Positions 29,110-36,963 of a stretch of DNA of 64,000 nt are shown here, one piece after another. Origin of the DNA: Gemmatimonadota bacterium (lineage in GTDB: Bacteria > Gemmatimonadota > Gemmatimonadetes > Gemmatimonadales > GWC2-71-9); NCBI GenBank assembly GCA_016713785.1, contig JADJOM010000003.1, positions 372,001-436,000 on the forward strand. The letters run 5' to 3'. Under the pieces are notes generated by a model that searched no databases, was not told where the DNA came from, and saw nothing but the letters and a program-made list of their open reading frames with translations. The position numbers and the translations under genes were made by a program. Positions within the stretch are counted from its first letter, which is position 1; every line of letters starts with the position of its first letter.

Positions 29110-31113
29110 ATGGCCACGACCCTCTCGCCGACCGATGCCCTCACCGGCGCGCTGGCCGCCTCCCCGGAACTGTTCGCGGCCGTGGTGATGCTCCTCAAGC
29201 TGACCCTGGTGTTGGGCGCCGCGCTGGCGACGACGCGCGCCATGCCCCGCGCCTCCGCCGGATCACGGCATCTGGTGTGGCTCGCGGCCCTGGCGGCGCT
29301 GCTCCTCCTGCCGCCGGTGGCGGTGTGGAGCCCGCTCCCGGTCCGGGTCCTGCCTGCCGCCGGCTTCACCTCGTCCGTGCCCGCCGAGGCCGTGCCAGGG
29401 GTCACGCCGCCCTCCGCCACGCCGCTCGGCGCCGGTCCGGCCGCGGCGCCCTCCGCCGTCCGAGACGCGGCCTCGCCACGGCTGTCCGTCGGCGCCATGC
29501 TCGTCCTGCTCTGGGCCGCGGGGGCGCTGGCGCTGCTGGGCCGCCTCGCCTACGGGGCCTGGTCGGTGCGCCGCATCGTGCGGCGGGCCCGGCGGCTGGC
29601 GCAGCCCGACTGGCAGGCGCCGCTGTTCGAGATCGCCGACCGGCTGGGACTCGAGGCCGCGCCCCAGCTGCTGGAGAGCGACGAGGTGAAGATGCCCTTT
29701 GCGGCCGGGCTGTGGACCGCGCGCATCGTACTCCCGGCGGAGAGCGAGGGGTGGACTCCCGCGCGCAGGAGCGCAGTGCTCATCCATGAGCTGGGGCACG
29801 TCCGCCGACGCGACCTCGTGGGCCACACCCTGAGCCGGGTGGCCTGCGCCCTCTACTGGTTCCATCCGCTGGTGTGGACCGCCGCCCGGCAGCTGCGCGC
29901 CGAGAGCGAGCGCGCCTGCGACGACCTGGCCCTGGTCTTCGGCGCCCGGCCCAGCGAGTACGCGGAGCACCTGCTCGAGATCGTCAGCTGCGTGCGGGAT
30001 CACCGCACGCCGGCGGTGGCACTGGCCATGGCGCATCGTCGCGAGTTCGAGGGTCGCATGCTCGCGATCCTCAATCCGGAGCTGCAGCGTCGCGGGCCCG
30101 GACGCTGGGCCACGCTCTCCCTGGCCGGGTCCGTGGCGGGGCTGGCGCTGCTGGTGGGCGCCGCCGCGCCGGCGCCGCGCCGCGCTCCGGTGCCGGCCGC
30201 GGGGGTCACCGCACAGCCACCGGCCACGCCGGGCGATACCGGCCTCCGGGTGGAACTCGGCCGCACCAGGAGTGGACGCGTGGAGCCGCGTGCTGCCCCG
30301 CGGCCCGTGCCGCGGCCCGATTCCCGGCCCGCGCCGGATCCCCAGCCGCGGCCCGACCCCGCGCCAGGCGGCGAGGGCGCAGCCGTCGCGACGGCGGATG
30401 ATGAGCGCGCCACGGTGCTCGCGCGCACGCTCCAGACCGACAAGAGCGGCGAGGTGCGACGGGTGGCCGCGTGGGGGCTGCAGCGCTATGCCCGGCTCGA
30501 GGTGGCGGTGGACGCCCTCACCGCCGCGCTGGCCCGCGACCCCGACGAGGCGGTGCGTGAGATGGCGGCGTGGGCGCTCGCCAGCGCCCGCCGCAGCCCG
30601 GCGGCGGCCGCCGCCCTCGCGGGCGCCATCCGTGGCGCGCGCAGCCCTCGCACCCGGGCCACCGCCGTCTGGTCCGCGGGCTCGGTGCGCGAGGCGTCGA
30701 CGGTCGAGGCCCTCACCGGCGCACTGGGCGACGCCGATGCCGCGGTGCGCGAGGTGGCCGCCTGGGCCATCGGGTCGTGCGGGCCGGAGCGTGCACCCGC
30801 CGCCCTCCTTCGGGGGCTGGGCGACCCGGACCGCAACGTGCGGCTCTCCACTGCGTGGGCGCTGTACGCCATCCACGACGCGGGCAGCATCGGCGCCATC
30901 GACGCCGCCTTCCAGAAGGAAACCGATCCCGAGGTGCAGGAGGGGCTGCTGCGGGCCCTCGGCGCCATGGGCGAGGCCTCGGTGGAGGTGCTGCAGCGGA
31001 TGGTGACGTCGACGGACTCGGCGGTGCGGGTGGTGGCGATCACGGCACTCGCCGGCGGCGGCGCCGGCGGGCCGTGGCCCTGGCCCCGCCCGATGCCGCG
31101 GCCCTTTCCCTGA
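29110..31113 (+). CDS. M56 (BlaR1-like) membrane peptidase with C-terminal HEAT repeats
   Basis: A 667-residue protein. The N-terminal half has about three membrane helices and the zinc peptidase motif H226-E-L-G-H230 (VLIHELGHVRRRDLVGH), with the downstream ERACDDLAL typical of M56. A fourth helix lies near 335-355. In BlaR1 the C-terminus is a penicillin-binding sensor; here it is a Pro-rich linker (about 375-430) and roughly six or seven HEAT repeats (430-640) with A-W-A-L-type helix signatures. The tail is GPWPWPRPMPRPFP. It would cut the adjacent repressor when its extracytoplasmic HEAT domain senses a protein or ligand. ATG 29110 has GGCGAGGAG 6 bases before; GTG 29104 is an alternative. 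Confidence 0.85.
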   Translation: MATTLSPTDALTGALAASPELFAAVVMLLKLTLVLGAALATTRAMPRASAGSRHLVWLAALAALLLLPPVAVWSPLPVRVLPAAGFTSSVPAEAVPGVTPPSATPLGAGPAAAPSAVRDAASPRLSVGAMLVLLWAAGALALLGRLAYGAWSVRRIVRRARRLAQPDWQAPLFEIADRLGLEAAPQLLESDEVKMPFAAGLWTARIVLPAESEGWTPARRSAVLIHELGHVRRRDLVGHTLSRVACALYWFHPLVWTAARQLRAESERACDDLALVFGARPSEYAEHLLEIVSCVRDHRTPAVALAMAHRREFEGRMLAILNPELQRRGPGRWATLSLAGSVAGLALLVGAAAPAPRRAPVPAAGVTAQPPATPGDTGLRVELGRTRSGRVEPRAAPRPVPRPDSRPAPDPQPRPDPAPGGEGAAVATADDERATVLARTLQTDKSGEVRRVAAWGLQRYARLEVAVDALTAALARDPDEAVREMAAWALASARRSPAAAAALAGAIRGARSPRTRATAVWSAGSVREASTVEALTGALGDADAAVREVAAWAIGSCGPERAPAALLRGLGDPDRNVRLSTAWALYAIHDAGSIGAIDAAFQKETDPEVQEGLLRALGAMGEASVEVLQRMVTSTDSAVRVVAITALAGGGAGGPWPWPRPMPRPFP

Positions 31114-31177
31114 GCTACGCGCGCGCGGGGGCGTGGCGTGACCGCCGGGGTCGCGCCGCGCCCCGGTCCCGTGTCCG

Positions 31178-31187
31178 GCAGTGCTGA
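31178..31187 (+). promoter_or_regulatory. Operator-like half site upstream of the HEAT gene
   Basis: GCAGTGCTGA here is identical to 28646-28655 in the blaI operator, and the flanking CAACAG lies 7 bases on. It sits 40 bases before the HEAT protein start. It may be a weaker BlaI site; the left arm of the dyad is not conserved. Confidence 0.4.
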
Positions 31188-31226
31188 AAAATCAACAGTC
31201 CAGCGACCCTGTCACCTGGAGTTCCC

Positions 31227-32567
31227 ATGCCGCGTATGATCGCCATCGGCCTCGCCGCGTTCGCGCTGCTGACGCCGCCCAGCATTCAGTCACCCCGCGC
31301 GCCGGAGCCGACACCCGGGCTCCGCGACCTGCTCACCGCGGCGCAGGGCGCCCCGCCGGCGGTCTGCGCGCTCGCCGCCCGGGGCGTGCTCGCCTCCGGG
31401 TGGGGCTCGGCGGCGGAGCCGCCGGCCTCCCCGTTGCCGCGGCCGGCGATCTGGCGCGGCCGGTGGAGTCGCGGTGACGCGCTTCCGGCGGACGACCTGC
31501 GCTTCCTGCTGGAGCGGCTCTCCACGGGCGACGCCTGCGTGCGGGAGATCGCCGTGCGGCTCCTGGCACAGCAGGAGGGGGCGCAGGCGGTGCCCGGGCT
31601 GGTGGAGCGGCTCGCCGCGCCGGACTCGGCCCTCCGCGCCGTGGCGGCGTACGGGCTCGGCATGGGGGGCGAACGGGGGGCGGTGGAGGCGCTGCTGCGG
31701 GGGCTTGGCGATGGCGCCGCCGGGGTCCGGGCCAATGTCGCGTGGGCGCTGGGCCGCATCGGCGACGGGCGGGCCGTGCGTCCGGTGACGGGCCGCCTGG
31801 GCGATCGCGCGCCCCTGGTCCGGGAGGCGGCCGCGGGTGCCCTCGGCCACCTCGACTCCAGCAGCGCGGTGCCGGCGCTGCTGCGGGTGCTGCGGGAGGA
31901 CGACGTCGCCTCGGTCCGCCGCACCGCGGCGTGGGCCTTGGGCCAGCTCTCCGCGGACGACGCGGCGGCGGCGCTCGCCACGGCGCTGCGCGGCGACGCG
32001 GACGCGGCGGTGCGCGAGATGTGCGCGTGGGCGCTTGGCGCGATGGAGGCCTCCGCGGCCGGGCCCGCGCTGCGTGCCGCCGCGCGGGGCGACACGGAAG
32101 AGGCGGTACGCGAGACGGCGGTCTGGGCGCTGGGCCAGCGCGGCAGCGCTGCCGCTGGCGATGACCTCGGCCAGGTGCTCGCCACCGACCGCAGCGTGCG
32201 GGTCCGGCGCACGGCGGCCTGGGCGCTGGGGCAGCTTGACCTGCGCGCGGCGCCGAAGGGGCTGCTCGACGCGCTCGGCGATGGCGACGGCGACCTGCGG
32301 CTCAAGGCGGCGTGGGCCCTCTCGGAGATCGGCGATGGCGCGGCCATCCCGGCGCTCCGCGCCGCCCTGGGCCGCGAGCAGGACCCGCGCGCACGCAAGG
32401 CAGAGGTCCGGGCGCTGATCCACTCGGGGGAACGGTCGGAGCGGCTGACCGAGCTGCTGCAGTCGGCCGACCCACAGGTGCGTGAGGCGGCGATCCGCGG
32501 GATCGCGGGCCGGAGCGGGGTGGACCCGTGGCCCTGGCCCCAGCCGCGGCCGCGCCCGTTCCCCTGA
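31227..32567 (+). CDS. Secreted HEAT-repeat protein
   Basis: A 446-residue protein with a signal peptide (MPRMIAIGLAAFALLTPPS), then about ten HEAT/PBS-lyase-type repeats of around 31 residues from residue 85 to 425, each with a pattern like V-R-R-T-A-A-W-A-L-G-Q-L. The repeats form a solenoid, usually a protein-binding surface. The C-terminal tail WPWPQPRPRPFP is nearly identical to that of the preceding M56-HEAT protein, which argues for duplication from one source or a shared export or binding signal. It is probably a soluble partner or competitor of the M56 sensor domain. Confidence 0.8.
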   Translation: MPRMIAIGLAAFALLTPPSIQSPRAPEPTPGLRDLLTAAQGAPPAVCALAARGVLASGWGSAAEPPASPLPRPAIWRGRWSRGDALPADDLRFLLERLSTGDACVREIAVRLLAQQEGAQAVPGLVERLAAPDSALRAVAAYGLGMGGERGAVEALLRGLGDGAAGVRANVAWALGRIGDGRAVRPVTGRLGDRAPLVREAAAGALGHLDSSSAVPALLRVLREDDVASVRRTAAWALGQLSADDAAAALATALRGDADAAVREMCAWALGAMEASAAGPALRAAARGDTEEAVRETAVWALGQRGSAAAGDDLGQVLATDRSVRVRRTAAWALGQLDLRAAPKGLLDALGDGDGDLRLKAAWALSEIGDGAAIPALRAALGREQDPRARKAEVRALIHSGERSERLTELLQSADPQVREAAIRGIAGRSGVDPWPWPQPRPRPFP

Positions 32568-32637
32568 GCGCGGCGGACGCAACCCTCGGATCGGTCCGGT
32601 TGTCCAACAGCGAAACCAGTCCCCTCGGGGCCCCCTC

Positions 32638-35178
32638 ATGCTGAACCTGTTCGGTCTCTTCCTGGTGGTGCAGGCGGAGGCGGTGAGCCCACCGCCCGCG
32701 CTGCCCTCGCCGACCTCGGTGCGCGCCACCCTCGCCGCCGAGCCCCCGGTGCTCGACGGCCGCGACAGCGACGCGCTGTGGCGGGCCACGCCGGTCATCG
32801 ACCAGTTCCTGGAGTCGCGCCCCACGGAGGGGGCGCCGCCGCGGTTCCGCACCGAGGCGCGGCTGGCGTACGATGCCCGCTATCTCTACGCCTTTGTCCG
32901 CTCCCACGACCCGCACCCCGACAGCCTCATCAGCCTGCTGTCGCGCCGGGACGACCAGACGGCGTCGGATCACGTCACGCTCATGATCGACTCCTACCAT
33001 GACCGGCGCACCGGGTTCGAGTTCTCGGTGAACCCGGCGGGGGTCAAGTCCGACTACGCCCTCTACAATGATGGCGACGAGGACGTGGCCTGGGACGCGG
33101 TGTGGGACGTGGCCACCCGCATCGATTCCCTGGGCTGGACGGCGGAGTACCGCATCCCGCTCTCCCAGCTGCGCTTCTCCACCCGGGGTGACGGCACCTT
33201 CGGTGTCCTGATCTGGCGCGTCATCCAGCGGTACACCGCCACGGTCACCTGGCCGCTGTACCGGCCATCGACGTCAGGCATCACCTCGCAGTTCGGCGAG
33301 CTCACCGGGCTCACCGGCCTGGAGAGCCCGGGGCGGGCCGAGCTCACGCCCTACCTGGTGACCAAGAACGTGGAGCTGCCGGGATCCGCCACCCACGACC
33401 GCGACCAGCAGTTCACCGTCGGGGGCGACCTGCGCTACCGGCTGGCGTCGAACATCTTCCTCAATGCCACCATCAACCCCGACTTTGGCCAGGTGGAAGC
33501 CGATCCCTCGGAGCTCAACCTGGGCGCCTTCGAGACCTTCTTCGGGGAGCGGCGGCCGTTCTTCGTGGAGGGGAAGGGCACCTTCGCCTTCAACGTGAAC
33601 TGCGTGGTGGTGGTGGACTGCCGCACCGGGGAGGGGCTGTTCTACTCGCGGCGCATCGGACGGTCGCCGCAGCTCGCCGAGGTGTTCGGCGACGCCGGCT
33701 CCGCGACCTCCACCCGGATCCTCGGCGCCGCCAAGGTGACCGGCCGCCTGCCCGGCGGGTTCTCGCTCGGGCTGCTCGATGCCGTCACCGACCGGGTGGA
33801 GGGGCCCGGCAGCAGCACCCTCGAGCCGACCACCAACTACGCCGTGCTGCGGGGCAACCAGGACTATCGCCAGGGGGCCGGCAGCGTGGGCTTCATGCTC
33901 ACCGCGGTGAACCGGGCCCTCGACACCGAGAGCGAGCCGTACCTGCACCGGAGCGCGTACAGCGGGGGGCTCGATGCCCGGCACCGCTTCTCGGGCCGCT
34001 TCGAGGTATCCGGGTCCCTCGCCGCCAGCCGGGTGAGCGGCAGCCGCGCGGCCATCGCCGCCACCCAGCGCGACCCGGTGCACCTGTACCAGCGCCCCGA
34101 CGGGCCGCTCACCTTCGACTCCACCCGGACCGCGCTCTCCGGCACGAACCTGGAGCTGCGTTTCGCCAAGGTCGGCGGCCGGCGGCTGGTCTTCGAGACC
34201 GCCTACCAGCGCCGGACCCCGGGTTTCGAGATCAATGACGTGGGCTTCCTCAGGCAGGCCGACCAGCAGGCCTGGACCTCCTGGGCCAACCTGGCCTGGC
34301 GCACGCCCAACCGGGTCTTCCAGCAGCTGCGCTGGAACTTCAACAACTGGGAGTACTGGAGCGCCGCGGGACTGCCCACGGAAATGGCCTTCAACACCAA
34401 CGTGCACACCCAGCTCACCAACCGGTGGTGGCTGCACCTGGGCGGCACCTGGGGCCAGGTGGGCGGCCACACCTTCTGCGACCGGTGTGCCCGTGGCGGC
34501 CCGGCCATCCGGCAGGATCCGTACATCTCCCCCTGGGGCGGCATCGAGGGGGACGATCGCAAGGCGCTGGTGCCATTCATGTGGGTCAACTACAACCGGG
34601 GCGACGGCGGACGGTCGGAGTCGCTCAGCCTCCAGCCGGAGCTCGCCCTCAAGGTGAGCTCCCGGTTCAGCACCTCGCTCGCCGCCAACTGGCGCCGCAA
34701 CCGGGATGACCTGCAGTACTTCGGGACCTTCGCGGACTCCTCCGGCGTGGCGCACTACACCTTCGCGCACCTGCAGCAGCGCACGCTCAGCCTCACCTGG
34801 CGGCTCGGCTACACCTTCAGCCCCACCACCTCGCTGCAGGTCTATGCCTCGCCGTTCATCACCAAGGGCAGCTACAGCCGGGTGCGGGAGGTCGCGCGGG
34901 CCCGGGCGGCGCGGTACGCCGACCGGTACCAGCCCTACGGCGACACCACCGTCACCAGCGACCCGGGTGGCTTCAACTTCCAGCAGTTCCGCTCCAACGT
35001 GGTCTTCCGCTGGGAGTACCGGCCCGGCTCCACCCTCTTCGTGGTCTGGAGCCAGGGGCGCGAGGGCTTCGCGCCGGAGCAGGGGCGGGAGTCCTTCGGC
35101 GGCGACCTCGGCGACCTCTTCAGCCGCCGCGCCAACGACACCTTCCTGGTCAAGCTCTCCTACTGGTTCTCGCGGTAG
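32638..35178 (+). CDS. DUF5916 outer-membrane protein with CBM9-like N-terminus
   Basis: An 846-residue protein with a short hydrophobic leader (MLNLFGLFLVVQAEA), then a carbohydrate-binding family-9-like domain (ATLAAEPPVLDGRDSDALWR, then TEARLAYDARYLYAFVRSHD). The family block FGQVEADPSELNLGAFETFF-x-E-R-R-P-F-F-V-E-G follows at about residue 280-310. The rest, to the end, has alternating aromatic strands and ends YWFSR, typical of an outer-membrane beta-barrel. Function is unknown; family members are frequent in Bacteroidota and Gemmatimonadota, often near peptidases. It follows the HEAT gene after 70 bases and may belong to the same unit. Confidence 0.82.
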   Translation: MLNLFGLFLVVQAEAVSPPPALPSPTSVRATLAAEPPVLDGRDSDALWRATPVIDQFLESRPTEGAPPRFRTEARLAYDARYLYAFVRSHDPHPDSLISLLSRRDDQTASDHVTLMIDSYHDRRTGFEFSVNPAGVKSDYALYNDGDEDVAWDAVWDVATRIDSLGWTAEYRIPLSQLRFSTRGDGTFGVLIWRVIQRYTATVTWPLYRPSTSGITSQFGELTGLTGLESPGRAELTPYLVTKNVELPGSATHDRDQQFTVGGDLRYRLASNIFLNATINPDFGQVEADPSELNLGAFETFFGERRPFFVEGKGTFAFNVNCVVVVDCRTGEGLFYSRRIGRSPQLAEVFGDAGSATSTRILGAAKVTGRLPGGFSLGLLDAVTDRVEGPGSSTLEPTTNYAVLRGNQDYRQGAGSVGFMLTAVNRALDTESEPYLHRSAYSGGLDARHRFSGRFEVSGSLAASRVSGSRAAIAATQRDPVHLYQRPDGPLTFDSTRTALSGTNLELRFAKVGGRRLVFETAYQRRTPGFEINDVGFLRQADQQAWTSWANLAWRTPNRVFQQLRWNFNNWEYWSAAGLPTEMAFNTNVHTQLTNRWWLHLGGTWGQVGGHTFCDRCARGGPAIRQDPYISPWGGIEGDDRKALVPFMWVNYNRGDGGRSESLSLQPELALKVSSRFSTSLAANWRRNRDDLQYFGTFADSSGVAHYTFAHLQQRTLSLTWRLGYTFSPTTSLQVYASPFITKGSYSRVREVARARAARYADRYQPYGDTTVTSDPGGFNFQQFRSNVVFRWEYRPGSTLFVVWSQGREGFAPEQGRESFGGDLGDLFSRRANDTFLVKLSYWFSR

Positions 35179-35195
35179 CCGCGGGCGCGCCGCTT

Positions 35196-35220
35196 CCCGG
35201 CCGGGGCTTCGCTGGCCGGG
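35196..35220 (+). terminator. Possible hairpin after the DUF5916 gene
   Basis: CCCGGCC (35196-35202) and GGCCGGG (35214-35220) form a 7-base-pair stem 17 bases after the stop codon. There is no T run, so this is a weak candidate. Confidence 0.3.
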
Positions 35221-35292
35221 TGGCGGCGCCGGACACGGCTTCCCCTCGGTCCGACGGCCGCTCCCCGACACCCCGGGACTGGATTCCGGCCC

Positions 35293-35334
35293 TTGACGGC
35301 CGCGGGCATCTCTCGTATATAACCAAAAGGTTAT
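35293..35334 (+). promoter_or_regulatory. Promoter with embedded operator of the arsR-type gene
   Basis: TTGACG (35293-35298), a 17-base spacer and TATATA (35316-35321) form a near-consensus promoter. A perfect 6-4-6 dyad, ATAACC-AAAA-GGTTAT (35319-35334), overlaps the -10 and the start codon at 35333. Transcription should start about 5-7 bases before the ATG, leaving almost no leader. The layout fits autorepression. Confidence 0.8.
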
Positions 35335-35710
35335 GAACGTCTCCCTGCGCCGGACTCCGGCCCCCGATCGCCTCGACGCCACGTTCATGGCGCTGGCCGA
35401 CCCCACCCGCCGTGCGATCCTGGCCCGGCTGGCGCGGGGCGAGGCCTCGGTCTCGGAACTGGCCGAGCCGTTTGCCATGAGCCAGCCGGCGATCTCCAAG
35501 CACCTCAAGGTGCTGGAGCGCGCGGGGCTGGTGTCACGGGGGCGGGCGGCGCAGCGCCGGCCCCGGCGGCTGGAGGCCCGGCCGTTGGCCGAGGCCAACG
35601 AATGGCTCGAGCGGTACCGCCGGATCTGGGAAGGCAACTTCCAGCGGCTCGATGCCCTGCTCGCTGAGATGAAGGCGATGGATCCACACCATACCCGCCC
35701 CGCGCGCTGA
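35333..35710 (+). CDS. ArsR-family transcriptional regulator
   Basis: A 125-residue winged-helix regulator with the family core FMALADPTRRAILARLARGE, VSELAEPFAMSQPAISKHL and KVLERAGLVSRGR. The metal-binding CxC motif of ArsR/SmtB metal sensors is absent, so it belongs to the non-metal group usually found beside AHSA1-type genes. The next gene is exactly such a protein, 10 bases on. The ATG at 35333 sits within the operator dyad; an internal ATG at 35387 is a less likely start because the promoter fits the first. Confidence 0.85.
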   Translation: MNVSLRRTPAPDRLDATFMALADPTRRAILARLARGEASVSELAEPFAMSQPAISKHLKVLERAGLVSRGRAAQRRPRRLEARPLAEANEWLERYRRIWEGNFQRLDALLAEMKAMDPHHTRPAR

Positions 35711-35720
35711 GGAGGCCCCC

Positions 35721-36218
35721 GTGTCACAACCCCGGACCCTGCAGGTGAGCACACCCAACGACCTCGAGATCGTGATCGTGCGCGAATTCGATGCGCCACG
35801 GCACCTGGTCTTCGAGGCCCTGCGCACCCCGGAGCTCATCCGGCAGTGGCTGCTCGGCCCGCCGGGGTGGACCATGCCGGTCTGCGAGTTTCCCCAGCTG
35901 GCGGGCCAGCCGTACCGCTACGTCTGGCGCAACCAGCAGGGGACGGAGATGGGGATGGGTGGCACGGTGCTGGAGATGGTGCCGCCGGAGCGGATCGTGA
36001 CCACGGAGCGGTTCGACGACGCCTGGTATCCCGGCGAGGCGGTGGACACGATGGAGCTGGTGGAGCGCGGGGGGCAGACGACGCTCACCATCACGGTGCG
36101 GTACGAGTCGAAGGAGGCGCGGGACGTGGCGCTCCGGTCAGGGATGGAAACCGGGATGGCGGCCGGCTACGACCGCCTCGACCAGCTGCTGATCCAGATG
36201 GCGGCCGGGAAGCCGTAG
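35721..36218 (+). CDS. AHSA1/SRPBCC-domain protein
   Basis: A 165-residue START-like domain protein with the family run IVREFDAPRHLVFEALRTPELIRQWL, then GTVLEMVPPERIVTTERFD and TLTITVRYESKEARDVAL. These alpha/beta proteins have a hydrophobic cavity and are often paired with an ArsR regulator, as here. No enzymatic residues are evident and the ligand is unknown. The start is GTG. It is co-transcribed with the ArsR gene and the AlkD-like gene that begins 1 base after its stop. Confidence 0.83.
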   Translation: MSQPRTLQVSTPNDLEIVIVREFDAPRHLVFEALRTPELIRQWLLGPPGWTMPVCEFPQLAGQPYRYVWRNQQGTEMGMGGTVLEMVPPERIVTTERFDDAWYPGEAVDTMELVERGGQTTLTITVRYESKEARDVALRSGMETGMAAGYDRLDQLLIQMAAGKP

Positions 36219-36219
36219 C

Positions 36220-36963
36220 GTGGCCACGGCGAGCCGGGACGTCGCGGCGGTCCTGGCGCTGCTCGAGCGCCGGGGCACCGCGGCCACCCGCAAGGGCATG
36301 GCGCGCTACGGCATCGTGGCGACGCGCGCGTACGGCGTGCCGATGGGGACGCTGCTCACGCTGGCCCGGCAGCTCGGCGTGGATCACGCCCTGGCACGGA
36401 GCCTGTGGAAGAGCGGGTGGTACGAGGCACGGCTGCTGGCCGCCCTGGTGGGCGACCCGGCCCGGGTGACGGTCCGCGAGATGGACGCCTGGGCGGCGAG
36501 CTTCGAGAACTGGGGGGACTGCGACACCGTCTGCTTCAAGCTGTGGGATCGCACGCCGCTGGCGTGGGGGCGGGCGAAGGCGTGGGCGGGCTCGCGGCAC
36601 GAGCTGGTCCGGCGCGGCGGCTTCGTGCTGCTGGCCTGCCTGGCACTGCACGACAAGGCCGCGCCCGATCGCCGCTTCCTTGCCTTCCTCTCGCTGATCG
36701 AGCGGGGCGCCACGGACGAGCGCCCGATGGTACAGAAGGGCGTGAGCTGGGCGCTGCGGAGTATCGGCCGGCGCAACGCCGCACTGCACGAGGCTGCCCT
36801 GACGGTGGCCCGGCGGCTGGGGCAGGCGGCGGAGCCGTCGTCGCGATGGGTGGGGAAGGACGCCGTGCGGGAACTCACCAGCCCGAAGGTGCGGGCCGCG
36901 CTGGCGCGGCGGCGCACGCGGGTCAGCGCTGCTGCCGCCCGAACCCCGGCTCGACGTGGATGA
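36220..36963 (+). CDS. AlkD-like DNA alkylation repair protein
   Basis: A 247-residue, all-helical HEAT-like protein. It fits the AlkC/AlkD superfamily of DNA glycosylases: MARYGIVATRAYGVPMGTLL at the start, LWKSGWYEARLLAALVGDP, then FENWGDCDTVCFKLW and VQKGVSWALRSIGRRN, matching the family's W-D, D and W-A-L-R positions. AlkD removes bulky or cationic alkylated bases. Its last 41 bases overlap the end of the convergent MFS gene. The pairing with ArsR/AHSA1 suggests a small stress operon. Confidence 0.82.
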   Translation: MATASRDVAAVLALLERRGTAATRKGMARYGIVATRAYGVPMGTLLTLARQLGVDHALARSLWKSGWYEARLLAALVGDPARVTVREMDAWAASFENWGDCDTVCFKLWDRTPLAWGRAKAWAGSRHELVRRGGFVLLACLALHDKAAPDRRFLAFLSLIERGATDERPMVQKGVSWALRSIGRRNAALHEAALTVARRLGQAAEPSSRWVGKDAVRELTSPKVRAALARRRTRVSAAAARTPARRG

